Source of the DNA: an uncultured Alistipes sp.
Lineage (GTDB): Bacteria > Bacteroidota > Bacteroidia > Bacteroidales > Rikenellaceae
Reading direction: 5' to 3'
DNA length: 64,000 bases
NCBI GenBank assembly: GCA_910577475.1
Contig: CAJTLJ010000001.1
Coordinates: forward strand, 1 to 64,000
In this document: positions 1 to 9,278 of the stretch, in pieces
Numbering within the stretch: the first letter of the stretch is position 1
How the letters are laid out: each line of letters opens with the position of its first letter
Program-made: the position numbers and the translations under genes
Notes under the pieces: generated by a model
Seen by the model: only the letters and a program-made list of their open reading frames with translations
What the model was told of the DNA's origin: nothing
Databases searched by the model: none

Positions 1-29
1 GAACTAACGCACCTCGCTGATTGCGGCTA

Positions 30-37
30 CAAAGGTA
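30..37 (-). promoter_or_regulatory. -7 promoter element TACCTTTG facing the left edge
   Basis: Reading the minus strand gives TACCTTTG, a match to the Bacteroidetes -7 consensus TAnnTTTG. It points out of the window, so it probably drives a gene whose start lies left of position 1. Apart from this and the terminator at 135-159, no gene is visible in positions 1-178. Confidence 0.45.
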
Positions 38-134
38 ATACAAAATTTTTATCCGACAACATTTTTCAACGTTTTTTTGCAAAAAAATAGCGAGCACCCC
101 CGCCGAGAACGGGAAACGACCCCTTTGCGTCACG

Positions 135-159
135 AAAAAGGGGCGGCTTCGGCCGCCCC
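135..159 (-). terminator. Intrinsic terminator of the ROK gene
   Basis: An 8-bp perfect stem (GGGGCGGC / GCCGCCCC) with a TTCG loop is followed on the minus strand by a run of five T. It lies about 20 bp beyond the stop of the ROK kinase gene, so it fits a rho-independent terminator for that gene. Confidence 0.85.
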
Positions 160-178
160 CGATCTCTGCGTGCGAAGA

Positions 179-1186
179 TCACTCCGCAGCCATGTGCTGC
201 CAGATCAGCGCCGAAGCGCCCAGAATCGCCGCGTTCTTGCCCTGGATGCCGCTCGGCAGCAGCTTCACCTTGTTCTTGAAGGTGAACATCATGTTCTCCT
301 CCATGTACCACTGCGTAGGCTCGAAGATGAATTTGCCGGCCTTAGCCAGACCGCCGAAGAGGAAGATCGCCTCGGGCGAGGTGACGGTCACCACATCGGC
401 CAGGGCGCGGCCCAGCATCTCGCCCGTGATGCGGAAAGCCTCCAGCGCCACCTTGTCGCCGTGCGAAGCGGCGGTCGAGATCATCGAAGCGTCGAAGTCC
501 GAGAAGGCGATGTCGCGCAGTTCGCTGGGCTCGTTCATGGTAGCCATCAACTCGAAGGCCGTGCGCTTGATACCCGTGGCGGATACATAGGCCTCCAGAC
601 AGCCGCGACGGCCGCAGCCGCACTCGCGTCCGTTCCGTTCGACGATCACGTGACCGAACTCACCGGCGAAGCCGTCGTGGCCGTAGATCATCTCGCCGTT
701 AGAGACGAATCCCGATCCGAGTCCCGTACCCAGCGTAATCATTACGAAATCCCTCATGCCCTTCGCATTGCCGTAGACCATCTCGCCGATGGTGGCGGCG
801 TTGGCGTCGTTGGTCATCAACACCTCCACGCCGGGGAACTGCGCCTGCACGTCGGCCGCCAGGGGGAAGATACGGGACGCCTCATCCTGAGACGCGTTTT
901 CGGGACGGTATTTCCAGAGGTTGGCCGGGCTTTCAATGGTTCCCTTGTGGTAGTTGGCATTGGGGGCGCCGATGCCGATACCCACCAGTTCGAAATCGAA
1001 CGACAGACTGCCGACCATCGTATGCAACGCCTCGCAGAGATCGTTCACATAGGTCGGATAGTCCTCGAAATAGGGATATTTCTTGGTCGAAATGACCGAT
1101 TCGGCGTACAGGTCGCCATTCTCATCCACCAGGCCGAAGGCGGTGTTGATGCCGCCGATATCGATGCCGATAGCCAGTTTTTTCAT
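179..1186 (-). CDS. ROK family sugar kinase (glucokinase-like)
   Basis: A 335-residue cytosolic protein of the ROK family, which phosphorylates glucose or related hexoses with ATP. The N-terminus has the phosphate-binding motif DIGGIN. The middle has the glycine-rich stretch TLGTGLGSG, the catalytic-region GEFGH, and the ROK zinc motif CGCGRRGCLE, all intact. No DNA-binding domain precedes the kinase domain, so this is an enzyme rather than a NagC/XylR-type repressor. Length is normal for the family. It is monocistronic, with its own terminator at 135-159, and is divergent from the prenyl synthase gene. The substrate cannot be fixed from sequence; glucose is the usual default. Confidence 0.9.
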   Translation of the reverse strand: MKKLAIGIDIGGINTAFGLVDENGDLYAESVISTKKYPYFEDYPTYVNDLCEALHTMVGSLSFDFELVGIGIGAPNANYHKGTIESPANLWKYRPENASQDEASRIFPLAADVQAQFPGVEVLMTNDANAATIGEMVYGNAKGMRDFVMITLGTGLGSGFVSNGEMIYGHDGFAGEFGHVIVERNGRECGCGRRGCLEAYVSATGIKRTAFELMATMNEPSELRDIAFSDFDASMISTAASHGDKVALEAFRITGEMLGRALADVVTVTSPEAIFLFGGLAKAGKFIFEPTQWYMEENMMFTFKNKVKLLPSGIQGKNAAILGASALIWQHMAAE

Positions 1187-1295
1187 AGTTCAGATTATCT
1201 TTTCAATTTGTTAGGTTCAAAGGTCATGCGACGATTTCCGTCCACATTTTTATGTAAAGTTAAGTCAAAAATTCGGTCGTACCAAACTTTTTTTC

Positions 1296-1303
1296 TATTT
1301 TTG
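1296..1303 (+). promoter_or_regulatory. -7 promoter element TATTTTTG
   Basis: TATTTTTG matches TAnnTTTG and lies 30 bp before the ATG of the prenyl synthase gene. It probably drives the prenyl synthase, U32 and recG unit. Confidence 0.55.
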
Positions 1304-1333
1304 GGAGATAATTGAGCAATTAAACGGTAAGTC

Positions 1334-2305
1334 ATGCAAACGAACGAACAACTACTCTCCATTTTCGAGAACTACCTGGCCCAACTGGAGCTGCCGTCGG
1401 AACCGGAGCTGCTCTACGCCCCCATCGACTACTCGCTGGCCGGCGGAGGCAAACGGCTGCGGCCGCTGCTGCTGCTGCTGGCATGCCAGGCTTTTTCGGG
1501 CGACTGCAAATCGGCCCTGAGCGCTGCGGCCGCCGTGGAGGTGTTCCACAACTTCACGCTGCTGCACGACGACATTATGGACCACTCGGCCGTGCGCCGC
1601 GGCAAACCCTCGGTGACGGCGAAGTGGGGCGAGAACGTAGCGATCCTCTCGGGCGACGCCATGATGATTACGGCCTACCGTCTGCTGTGCGAATCGCCCG
1701 CACACCTGCTGCCGCAGATCCTGAAGGTGTTCAACACGATGGCTATGGGGGTCTGCGAAGGTCAGCAGTACGACATGGACTTCGAGAACCGGCAGAAGGT
1801 GACCGTAGTGGAGTACATGCGGATGATCGAGCTGAAGACCTCGGTGCTGCTGGCCGGAGCCGCCATGATCGGCGCCCAGCTGGGCGGCGCCTCGGAGGCC
1901 GACAGCCGCAAGCTCTACAAGTTCGCCGTGGAACTGGGACTGGCGTTCCAGCTGCAGGACGACCTGCTGGACAGCTACGGCGACGAGCGACTGGGCAAAC
2001 CCATCGGAGGCGACATTCTGGAGGGCAAGAAGACCTACCTGATGATTACGGCCATGAGCCGCGCCGGGGAGGCCGACCGCGAGATCCTGCGCTCGACCCA
2101 CACCGACCCCGTCCTCACGCGCGAGGAGAAGATAGCCCGCGTGCGGGAGGTCTACGACCGGCTGGAGATCCCGCGGCTGACCGAACAGCAGATCTCGCTG
2201 CGGTTCGAGCGGGCGCTGGCGCTGCTGGATACGCTGAACCTGGAACCCGCCCGCACGGCCGGGCTGAAGGCGTTCGCCGAGGGGCTGATGAACCGAAAGA
2301 AATAG
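1334..2305 (+). CDS. Polyprenyl (trans-isoprenyl) diphosphate synthase
   Basis: A 323-residue class I trans-prenyltransferase that condenses isopentenyl diphosphate with allylic diphosphates. Visible motifs are GGGKRLRP (37-44), the first aspartate-rich motif DDIMD (79-83) and the second DDLLD (209-213), which bind the magnesium-diphosphate groups. A phenylalanine sits five residues before the first motif. In known synthases a bulky aromatic there limits chain length, so a C15-C20 product is more likely than a quinone tail, though this is inference. The next gene starts 2 bp after the stop, so it is probably co-transcribed with the U32 and recG genes. Confidence 0.92.
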   Translation: MQTNEQLLSIFENYLAQLELPSEPELLYAPIDYSLAGGGKRLRPLLLLLACQAFSGDCKSALSAAAAVEVFHNFTLLHDDIMDHSAVRRGKPSVTAKWGENVAILSGDAMMITAYRLLCESPAHLLPQILKVFNTMAMGVCEGQQYDMDFENRQKVTVVEYMRMIELKTSVLLAGAAMIGAQLGGASEADSRKLYKFAVELGLAFQLQDDLLDSYGDERLGKPIGGDILEGKKTYLMITAMSRAGEADREILRSTHTDPVLTREEKIARVREVYDRLEIPRLTEQQISLRFERALALLDTLNLEPARTAGLKAFAEGLMNRKK

Positions 2306-2307
2306 CG

Positions 2308-3558
2308 ATGAAACGGACGGATATCGAAATCATGGCCCCCGTGGGGTCCTACGAATCGCTGCAGGCCGCCATTGCGGCCGGGGCCGACTCGGTCTATTTC
2401 GGGGTCGGCACGCTGAACATGCGGGCCAAGTCGGCGGCCAACTTCACCTTCGAGGATCTGGACCGGATCGTTGCCATCGCCCGCGAGGCGGGAGTGAAGA
2501 CCTACCTCACGGTCAACACGATCGTCTACGACGACGAGCTGCAGGAGGTGCACCGCACCATCGACCGGGCCCGCGAGGCGGGCATCGACGCCATCATCTC
2601 GACCGACTTCGCTGCCATTCTCTACGCCCGGCGCACGGGCGTGGAGGTGCATATCTCCACCCAGAGCAACATCTCGAACGCCGAAGCGGTGAAGTTCTTC
2701 TCGCAGTGGGCCGACGTGGTGGTGCTGGCGCGCGAGCTCTCGCTGGAGCAGGTCGCCGCCATCAGCCGGGCCATCCGCGAGCAGGGGATCGTCGGGCCGA
2801 AGGGCGAGCCGGTGCGGATCGAGATGTTCGCCCACGGCGCCCTCTGCATGGCGATCTCGGGCAAGTGCTACCTGAGCCTGCACGAATCGGGCTGCTCGGC
2901 CAACCGAGGCGCCTGCCGCCAGGTATGCCGCCGCAAATACACCCTGACGAACAAGGAGACGGGCGAACAGCTGGATGCCGACGGACGCTACCTGCTCTCG
3001 CCGAAGGACCTCTGCACGATCGACTTTCTGGACCGCTTCATCGACGCAGGCGTCACGGTGCTCAAGATCGAGGGGCGCGCCCGGGGTGCGGAGTACGTGA
3101 AGCGGGTGGTCGAGAGCTACGACCGTGCCCTCCGGGCGATGGAGGCGGGCGAATACACCCCCGAACTGGCCGCCGGACTGAAGGAGCGGCTCGCCACGGT
3201 CTTCAACCGGGGATTCTGGGAGGGCTACTACGCCGGACGCCCCACGGCCGAGCACTCCGTGCACTACGGATCTGCCGCCACCTTCCGCAAGGTCTACGTG
3301 GGCAAGGTAACCAATTTCTACAAGAAGATCTCGGTGGCCGAGGTGCTGGTCGAGGCCGCCCCGCTGCGCCGCGGCGACCATCTGCTCTGGATGGGCGAGA
3401 CGACCGGCGTCGTGGAGCAGACCGCCGAAACCATCCACCTGACCGACAGCCCCGTGGAGGAGGTCGCGCAGGGCTCGCTCTGCGCCGTCCGCACCGATGC
3501 GCTCATCCGCCGGGGCGACAAACTCTATAAAATGGAGCCGGCGGATGCCGGCCTCTGA
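2308..3558 (+). CDS. Peptidase U32 family protein (tRNA/rRNA hydroxylation type)
   Basis: A 416-residue protein of the U32 family. The family signature reads EMFAHGALCMAISGKCYLS at about residues 170-188, followed by a cysteine cluster (CSANRGACRQVC) typical of the iron-sulfur-binding members. Although named as peptidases, characterised relatives of this type (TrhP/YegQ, RlhA/YdcP) act in RNA hydroxylation at tRNA U34 or 23S rRNA. That role is more likely than proteolysis but cannot be settled between the two by sequence alone. The start ATG follows the upstream stop by 2 bp, and recG begins 9 bp after this gene, giving a compact three-gene unit. Confidence 0.88.
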   Translation: MKRTDIEIMAPVGSYESLQAAIAAGADSVYFGVGTLNMRAKSAANFTFEDLDRIVAIAREAGVKTYLTVNTIVYDDELQEVHRTIDRAREAGIDAIISTDFAAILYARRTGVEVHISTQSNISNAEAVKFFSQWADVVVLARELSLEQVAAISRAIREQGIVGPKGEPVRIEMFAHGALCMAISGKCYLSLHESGCSANRGACRQVCRRKYTLTNKETGEQLDADGRYLLSPKDLCTIDFLDRFIDAGVTVLKIEGRARGAEYVKRVVESYDRALRAMEAGEYTPELAAGLKERLATVFNRGFWEGYYAGRPTAEHSVHYGSAATFRKVYVGKVTNFYKKISVAEVLVEAAPLRRGDHLLWMGETTGVVEQTAETIHLTDSPVEEVAQGSLCAVRTDALIRRGDKLYKMEPADAGL

Positions 3559-3567
3559 CGCTGCGCG

Positions 3568-5679
3568 ATGAACTACCCCGACGGCGACATAAAGTTCGTT
3601 CCCGGAATCGGCGAGGTGCGGGCCAGGCTGCTGGAGAAGGAGCTGGGCATTCGCACCGCGGGCGACATGCTCTGGTATTTCCCCTACCGATATATCGACC
3701 GCACGAAAATATACTCCGTCCGCGAGATCACCGAAGAATTGAGCGGCACCCTCATCCAACTGCGGGCCCGCGTGACCGGAACCGCCTATGCGGGAGTCGG
3801 CCGCAAGCGCCGCTTCACCGTCTCGGTCTCCGACGCCACGGGCTCGGCCGAGCTGGTCTGGTTCCAGGGCATCAAGTGGATCGAGAAACGCATCGAGGTG
3901 GGCCGCGAGTACCTGATCTTCGGCCGACCGGCCTTCTACCGCCACGAGCTCTCGATCGCCCACCCCGAGATCGAGACCATGGAGCAGGCCCTATCGCGCA
4001 AGGTCGAGAGCGGCATGCAGGGCATCTACTCCACGACCGAAAGGCTCTCGAGCACCTTCGGCACGAAAGGTCTCTACACGGTGATCTGCAACCTCTGGCC
4101 GCTGGTCGCGGAGTCCATCCGCGACTACATGCCGCCGGCCGTGTGCGAGAAATACGGGCTCGTCCCGCTCCGCGAGGCGCTCTACAACCTCCACTTTCCG
4201 CAGTCACCCGAACGGCTAAGGCAGGCGCAGTACCGCCTGAAGTTCGACGAGCTGCTGGGCGTGCAGCTGGGCATCCAGTCGCGCCGGACGGAACGGGTAA
4301 CCAGAAACAACGGATTCCTCTTTCCGAAGGTGGGCCCCGTCTTCACGGATTTCTACAACGAGAAGGTCCCCTTCCCCCTCACGGGCGCCCAGAAACGGGT
4401 GATCCGCGAGATCCGGAGCGACACCGTGACGGGCTGCCAGATGAACCGGCTGCTGCAGGGCGACGTGGGCAGCGGCAAGACGATGGTGGCGCTGATGTCG
4501 ATGCTGCTGGCCGTCGACAACGGCTTCCAGGCCTGCATGATGGCACCCACGGAGATTCTGGCCCGCCAGCACTTCGCCACCGTCACCCGCATGCTCGACG
4601 GACTGCCGGTCCGGGTGTCCATCCTGACCGGCTCGTCGAAGGCGAAGGAGCGCCGGGCGGCGCTGGAGGGGATCGCCTCGGGCGAAGTACAGCTGCTGAT
4701 CGGCACCCACGCCCTGATCGAGGACAAGGTGCAGTTCCGCAACCTGGGCTTCGTGGTGATCGACGAGCAGCACCGCTTCGGCGTGGAGCAGCGGGCCCGC
4801 CTCTGGACGAAGAACGCCCGGCCGCCCCACATGCTGGTGATGACCGCCACCCCCATCCCCCGCACGCTTGCCATGACCCTCTACGGCGACCTGGACGTCT
4901 CGGTCATCGACGAACTGCCGCCCGGACGCCAGCCCATACGCACCTACCACTATACGGACGCCGCCCGGCTGAAGCTCTTCGGATTCATGCGGGGCGAGAT
5001 CGCGAAGGGACGTCAGGTCTACGTGGTCTACCCCATGATCGAGGAGTCGGAGAAGATGGACTACAAGAACCTCTTCGAGGGTTACGAAGCCATCTCGCGC
5101 GACTTTCCCCTGCCCGAATACGTCACCGAGGTGTGCCACGGGCGGATGAAGCCCGCCGACAAGGAGGCCTCGATGGCCCGCTTCAAGAGCGGCGAGGCGC
5201 ATATCCTGGTAGCCACCTCGGTGATCGAGGTAGGGGTGGACGTTCCCAACGCCACGGTGATGGTGATCGAGTCGGCCGAACGGTTCGGCCTCTCGCAGCT
5301 CCACCAGCTGCGCGGCCGCGTGGGCCGGGGCGGCGAACAGTCCTACTGCATCCTGATGTCGGGCGAGAAGCTCTCCCGCGAGTCCCGCGCCCGGCTCGGC
5401 GCCATGTGCGAGACGAACGACGGATTCCGCCTGGCGGAGCTCGACCTGAAGCTGCGCGGCGCGGGCGATATCAACGGCACGCTGCAGAGCGGCATGGCCT
5501 TTGACCTCAAAATCGCCAACCCCACGCAGGATGCCCAGATCCTGACGCGCACCCGGGAGGCCGCCGAGGAGATCCTGCAAGCGGACCCCACCCTCTCCGC
5601 CCCCGGGAACCGCGGTCTGCTGGAGCTGAAGAACCGCTACTCGGGCGAGGAGAAGATCGATTTTTCGCAGATCTCCTGA
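3568..5679 (+). CDS. recG: ATP-dependent DNA helicase RecG
   Basis: A 703-residue RecG, the branch-migration helicase that reverses stalled replication forks and processes Holliday junctions. An N-terminal wedge/OB-fold region covers roughly the first 250 residues. Then come the Walker A box GDVGSGKT near residue 300, the Walker B variant DEQH, motif III MTATPIPRT and the C-terminal helicase motif QLRGRVGRG. The C-terminal region with LRGAGDINGT is also typical of RecG. Length is normal. It is the last gene of a unit with the prenyl synthase and U32 genes. Confidence 0.97.
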   Translation: MNYPDGDIKFVPGIGEVRARLLEKELGIRTAGDMLWYFPYRYIDRTKIYSVREITEELSGTLIQLRARVTGTAYAGVGRKRRFTVSVSDATGSAELVWFQGIKWIEKRIEVGREYLIFGRPAFYRHELSIAHPEIETMEQALSRKVESGMQGIYSTTERLSSTFGTKGLYTVICNLWPLVAESIRDYMPPAVCEKYGLVPLREALYNLHFPQSPERLRQAQYRLKFDELLGVQLGIQSRRTERVTRNNGFLFPKVGPVFTDFYNEKVPFPLTGAQKRVIREIRSDTVTGCQMNRLLQGDVGSGKTMVALMSMLLAVDNGFQACMMAPTEILARQHFATVTRMLDGLPVRVSILTGSSKAKERRAALEGIASGEVQLLIGTHALIEDKVQFRNLGFVVIDEQHRFGVEQRARLWTKNARPPHMLVMTATPIPRTLAMTLYGDLDVSVIDELPPGRQPIRTYHYTDAARLKLFGFMRGEIAKGRQVYVVYPMIEESEKMDYKNLFEGYEAISRDFPLPEYVTEVCHGRMKPADKEASMARFKSGEAHILVATSVIEVGVDVPNATVMVIESAERFGLSQLHQLRGRVGRGGEQSYCILMSGEKLSRESRARLGAMCETNDGFRLAELDLKLRGAGDINGTLQSGMAFDLKIANPTQDAQILTRTREAAEEILQADPTLSAPGNRGLLELKNRYSGEEKIDFSQIS

Positions 5680-5732
5680 CCCGGGAACATACTGTGACGA
5701 CCGATTTTAACGTTAAGTAATAAAACAAGGCC

Positions 5733-6527
5733 ATGAAACGACTGCTCGTCTTCCTCCTGCTGCTGTCGCCCGCTGCCGCCTCCGCCCAGCTCTACCACCC
5801 GGGCGAAGAGTTGCGCTACAGCGTCAGCTACCGCGCCAAGTTCTTCCCCAACACCGAGGTGGCAACGGTCACCGTCCGCACCTCCGAAGAGGAGTTCGAG
5901 GGGAAAAAGGTCCGCAAGGTGGTGGGACACGGCAAGACGCTGCCCACCTACCGGCTCTTCTTCACGCTGGACGACTCCTACACCCTGCGCATCGACCCCG
6001 CCACGCTGCGCACCCTCGAATACGAATCGGATGTCCGCGAGGGGAGCTACACCTTCCGCAGCCGCTTCGACTACGACTGGGAGCGGCTGCAGGTATCCAC
6101 GCGCTGGACCAAGCGCGAAGAGACCGAACAGCGGAAAACCATGCCGCTGACCCGGGAGAGCATGGACGCCGTGTCGCTCTTCTTCAACATGCGCTCGGCC
6201 TCGACCGACCAGTTCCGCGAAGGCGAGCAGCGCACCCTGCAAATGGTCCTCGAGGACACCATCCGCTACCTGAACTACCGCTTCGTGGGCCGCGAGGTGA
6301 AGAAAATCCGCACCATGGGCAAATTCCGCACGCTGAAGTTCGCCTGCCAGATCGGCACCTCCGAAGGGTACTCCTTCACCGACGGCGACGAATTCTTCAT
6401 CTGGATCTCCGACGACCGCAACAAAATACCGCTCTGGCTCGAATCGCCGATCCGCATCGGCTCGATCTGCGCCTACATCACCGGCACGAAGGGGTTAAAA
6501 TATCCGTTGGAGAGTAAAATAAAATAG
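5733..6527 (+). CDS. DUF3108 domain-containing secreted protein
   Basis: A 264-residue protein with a clear Sec signal peptide (MKRLLVFLLLLSPAAASA, cleavage near AQL) and a DUF3108 domain over most of its length. The family is common in Bacteroidetes and proteobacteria as a periplasmic or outer-membrane-linked beta-rich protein; its biochemical role is not known to me. The gene is 53 bp after recG with no obvious terminator between them, so read-through from recG is possible. The DUF assignment rests on recognition of the overall pattern (YHPGEELRYSVSY near the mature N-terminus and DGDEFFIWISDD near the end). Confidence 0.8.
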   Translation: MKRLLVFLLLLSPAAASAQLYHPGEELRYSVSYRAKFFPNTEVATVTVRTSEEEFEGKKVRKVVGHGKTLPTYRLFFTLDDSYTLRIDPATLRTLEYESDVREGSYTFRSRFDYDWERLQVSTRWTKREETEQRKTMPLTRESMDAVSLFFNMRSASTDQFREGEQRTLQMVLEDTIRYLNYRFVGREVKKIRTMGKFRTLKFACQIGTSEGYSFTDGDEFFIWISDDRNKIPLWLESPIRIGSICAYITGTKGLKYPLESKIK

Positions 6528-6528
6528 T

Positions 6529-6536
6529 TATCTTTG
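6529..6536 (+). promoter_or_regulatory. -7 promoter element TATCTTTG
   Basis: A perfect TATCTTTG lies 20 bp before the ATG at 6557 and overlaps the end of the upstream gene by no more than a few bases. It probably drives the coiled-coil protein and DUF4924 pair. Confidence 0.7.
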
Positions 6537-6556
6537 CGGAAAAGAAACATTATCTT

Positions 6557-7480
6557 ATGGAAGACTACAGAAACGATTATCCGGAATACGACGACGAGCC
6601 CGGCGCATCGTCGCCCGACAAGTCCATCCGCGGCTACCGCGTGGTCATCATCCTGCTGGCGGTGATTCTGGCCGCCATGTCGATCCTCTACTTCAACATC
6701 CACCGGCAGCAGATGGCCGACTACGAATTGCTGCAGGTCGACCGCGACTCCATCCAGAACAACCTCTCCCACCTGATGGACGACTTCGACAACCTCCGAA
6801 TCAACAACGACTCCATCTCGGCCAGCCTGGGCATGGAGCGCGAGCGGGCCGACTCGCTGATGGAGCGCCTGAAGAAGGAGCGTTCGTGGAGCTACGCCAA
6901 GATCAAGCAGTACGAGAAGGAGGTGGGCACCCTCCAGACCCTGATGCGCAACTACCTGCGTCAGATCGACTCGCTCAACACCCTCAACAAGCAGCTCATC
7001 AGCGAGAACGTCAGCTACCGCAAGGAGATCTCGACCATCTCGCAGCGGGCCGAACTGGCCGAGGAGAAGGCGGCCGAACTGGACAACATGGTCAAGCAGG
7101 GTTCGGTGCTCAAGGCCCGCAACATCCGCCTGACGTCGCTGAACACCAAGAGCAAGGAGGTGACGCGCATCAAGAACGCCGCCCGCCTCAGGACCGACTT
7201 CACGCTGGCCGCCAACGAACTCACCACACCGGGCGACAAGACCGTCTACGTCCGCATCCTGGCTCCGGACGGCTACGTGCTCTCCTCCGAGGGGGCCCCG
7301 ACCTTCGACTACGAGGGCGAACGCCTCTCCTACTCGGCCCAGCGCAGCATCGACTACCAGAACGAGGACATCGACGTCGGCATCTTCTACAACGGTTCGG
7401 GATTCACGGCCGGAAAATACACCGTTCAACTCTACGCCGAGGGCCGCCTGATCGGCTCCGCGGAGATCGTCATGCGTTAG
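6557..7480 (+). CDS. Membrane-anchored coiled-coil protein, function unknown
   Basis: A 307-residue protein. A short acidic N-terminus of about 30 residues is followed by one transmembrane segment (VVIILLAVILAAMSILYF), which probably leaves the rest in the periplasm. Residues of about 50-200 are heptad-rich coiled coil. The last 100 or so residues look like a beta-rich domain. I do not recognise a named family beyond this architecture, which occurs in Bacteroidetes. It shares a transcription unit with the DUF4924 gene, which starts 4 bp after its stop. A structural or envelope-spanning role is possible but not shown. Confidence 0.75.
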   Translation: MEDYRNDYPEYDDEPGASSPDKSIRGYRVVIILLAVILAAMSILYFNIHRQQMADYELLQVDRDSIQNNLSHLMDDFDNLRINNDSISASLGMERERADSLMERLKKERSWSYAKIKQYEKEVGTLQTLMRNYLRQIDSLNTLNKQLISENVSYRKEISTISQRAELAEEKAAELDNMVKQGSVLKARNIRLTSLNTKSKEVTRIKNAARLRTDFTLAANELTTPGDKTVYVRILAPDGYVLSSEGAPTFDYEGERLSYSAQRSIDYQNEDIDVGIFYNGSGFTAGKYTVQLYAEGRLIGSAEIVMR

Positions 7481-7484
7481 GATC

Positions 7485-8045
7485 ATGGACATCGCACAGA
7501 CCAAGCGGCGGGAGAACATCGCCGAATACATCCTCTACCTCTGGCAGCTGGAGGACCTGCTCCGGGCGCTGCAATTCAGCCCCGAGGCGATCTATTCGCA
7601 ACTGGTCGCACCGCGCGACATTCCCGAGGAGGGCAAGAACAACTTCCTGATCTGGTACATGGAGATCGGCAACCTGCTGCGCCAGGAGGGCAAGGAGCAG
7701 ATCGGCCACCTGGACCACACCCTCCACCTGATCGGCGACCTGCACAACCTCCACCTCCAGCTCATGGAGCTGCCCGTCGGAGCCCACTACCGCACCACCT
7801 TCGCACAGCTGGCCCCCGAGCTGCCCCGCCTGCGGCTGGTGCTGGGCAAGGAGGCCGCCGAGATGAGCGACACCGAGCTCTCGTTCCGGGCGCTCTACGC
7901 CGCCATGCTCTACCGCATCAAGGGCGAAGGCGAAAAGTCGCCCGTAGGGGACGTGATCGCCCTGATCTCGCCCGTCATCGGCGAATTGGCCGCCCTCTAC
8001 GGCAAGGTGGAACGCGGCGAGATCGACCTCTTCAAAACGGAGTAA
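7485..8045 (+). CDS. DUF4924 family protein
   Basis: A 186-residue soluble protein without signal peptide or membrane segment, mostly predicted helical. The N-terminal RRENIAEYILYLWQLEDLLR pattern is characteristic of DUF4924, a Bacteroidetes family of unknown function. The gene starts 4 bp after the coiled-coil gene and is followed by a strong hairpin, so it is the last member of a two-gene unit. Nothing in the sequence suggests catalysis. Confidence 0.82.
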   Translation: MDIAQTKRRENIAEYILYLWQLEDLLRALQFSPEAIYSQLVAPRDIPEEGKNNFLIWYMEIGNLLRQEGKEQIGHLDHTLHLIGDLHNLHLQLMELPVGAHYRTTFAQLAPELPRLRLVLGKEAAEMSDTELSFRALYAAMLYRIKGEGEKSPVGDVIALISPVIGELAALYGKVERGEIDLFKTE

Positions 8046-8057
8046 CGCCCATCGATA

Positions 8058-8096
8058 CGCGATCGGGGCTGTCTGATTCAGACAGCCCCGATCGCG
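8058..8096. terminator. Bidirectional hairpin terminator
   Basis: A perfect 18-bp stem with a 3-nt loop (left arm starting CGCGATCGGGGC) lies between the convergent DUF4924 and pdxB genes. It probably ends transcription from both sides, although the T-run is weak on each strand. Confidence 0.75.
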
Positions 8097-8164
8097 TTAT
8101 CAACGATAACACCCGAAATGTTGCTCCGAACTTGCGAGGAGCCCTCTCTGCGGGTGCCGACCGG

Positions 8165-9172
8165 TTAAAAATACTCTTCGCGGTAGGCGTAGTTATCCCG
8201 GATGCGTTCGAAGGCTTCGGGCGAACGCTTCAGACGCTCCGTCTCGCGCCGGCAGTCGAATGCGGTGTCGATGGTGCGGCAGAGCTCTTCCCAGCCGATC
8301 TCGCGGGGACGCGAGGGGGGAGCGGCGGCCGGATACCACCCCGACAGCGGAAGCGAGAAACACTCGGCCACGGCCTGCACGCTCAAAGCCGAAGCGGTCG
8401 CCTTGCCTTGCAGCGAGTAGCCGGCAATATGGGTGGTAGCCACCTCGGCCCCGGCCAGCAGTTCGGCGTCGAGCCTGGGCTCGTGCTCCCAGACATCGAG
8501 CGCATAGGGATGACCGCTCCGCAGAAGGGCCTCGCCCGAGACCACCTCGCCGCGCGAAGAGTTGATGACCGTGGCTCCCGGGGGGAGCAGACCGAGCAGC
8601 CGCTCGTCACAGAGGTGGCGGGTCGAGTCGTCGAGCGGCGTATGGAATGTGATCAGGTCGCTGCGGCGGGCCACCTCGTCGAGCGGCAGAAAACCCAGCC
8701 GCTCGCGCTCTTCGCGGGGCGGATCGCAGCAGAGGACACGGAAGCCCCAGCTTTCGGCATATCGCTTCACGAGCGCCCCGACATGCCCCACCCCCACGAT
8801 GCCGAGGGTGCGCTCTTCGGGCCGCCAGTCCTGCCGGCGAGCGAGGTGCGCCAACACCCCCGCCACCCATTGCAGGACGCCGCGGGCATTGCAGCCGGCG
8901 GCGGTCGCGACGCGGATGCCGCGCCGGCGGCAGTAGGCAAGGTCGATATGATCGAAGCCGATCGTGGCCGTGGCGATCAGCCGCACGGAGGAGTCGCGCA
9001 GCAGCTCCTCGCCGCACCGGGTCCGGGTGCGCACGATCAGGGCATCGGCTCCGTCGACATCGCGCGGACCGATTTCCCGGCCGGGCCTTCGGATCGTATC
9101 GGCCCACGGATCGAACACCCCGTCGAGAAACGGGATGGCCTCGTCGGCGACGATTTTCAAGGATTTTCCCAT
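8165..9172 (-). CDS. pdxB: 4-phosphoerythronate dehydrogenase PdxB
   Basis: A 335-residue D-isomer-specific 2-hydroxyacid dehydrogenase. The opening KIVADEAIPF and the region around ATIGFDHID match PdxB, which oxidises 4-phospho-D-erythronate in the DXP-independent route to pyridoxal phosphate. The Rossmann motif GIVGVGHVG binds NAD. The catalytic arginine region INSSRGE and the histidine region THIAGYS are present. The C-terminal DUF3410 dimerisation region of PdxB appears shortened but recognisable. It is monocistronic, with a TATATTTG promoter facing it and a divergent arginase-family gene. A generic hydroxyacid dehydrogenase is the alternative. Confidence 0.88.
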   Translation of the reverse strand: MGKSLKIVADEAIPFLDGVFDPWADTIRRPGREIGPRDVDGADALIVRTRTRCGEELLRDSSVRLIATATIGFDHIDLAYCRRRGIRVATAAGCNARGVLQWVAGVLAHLARRQDWRPEERTLGIVGVGHVGALVKRYAESWGFRVLCCDPPREERERLGFLPLDEVARRSDLITFHTPLDDSTRHLCDERLLGLLPPGATVINSSRGEVVSGEALLRSGHPYALDVWEHEPRLDAELLAGAEVATTHIAGYSLQGKATASALSVQAVAECFSLPLSGWYPAAAPPSRPREIGWEELCRTIDTAFDCRRETERLKRSPEAFERIRDNYAYREEYF

Positions 9173-9198
9173 TTGTATTCGTTTCTGGAATCAGCGGA

Positions 9199-9206
9199 CA
9201 AATATA
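9199..9206 (-). promoter_or_regulatory. -7 promoter element TATATTTG for pdxB
   Basis: The minus strand reads TATATTTG 26 bp before the pdxB start, matching TAnnTTTG. It sits back to back with the element at 9239-9246. Confidence 0.6.
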
Positions 9207-9238
9207 GCTATAAAATAGGTATTGATAAACTTTTTTTC

Positions 9239-9246
9239 TATCTTTG
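9239..9246 (+). promoter_or_regulatory. -7 promoter element TATCTTTG for the arginase-family gene
   Basis: A perfect TATCTTTG 32 bp before the ATG at 9279. The 100-bp divergent region holds this and the pdxB promoter. Confidence 0.7.
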
Positions 9247-9278
9247 CGCACAAAGTTTGTGTAAAATAACCCTGCGAA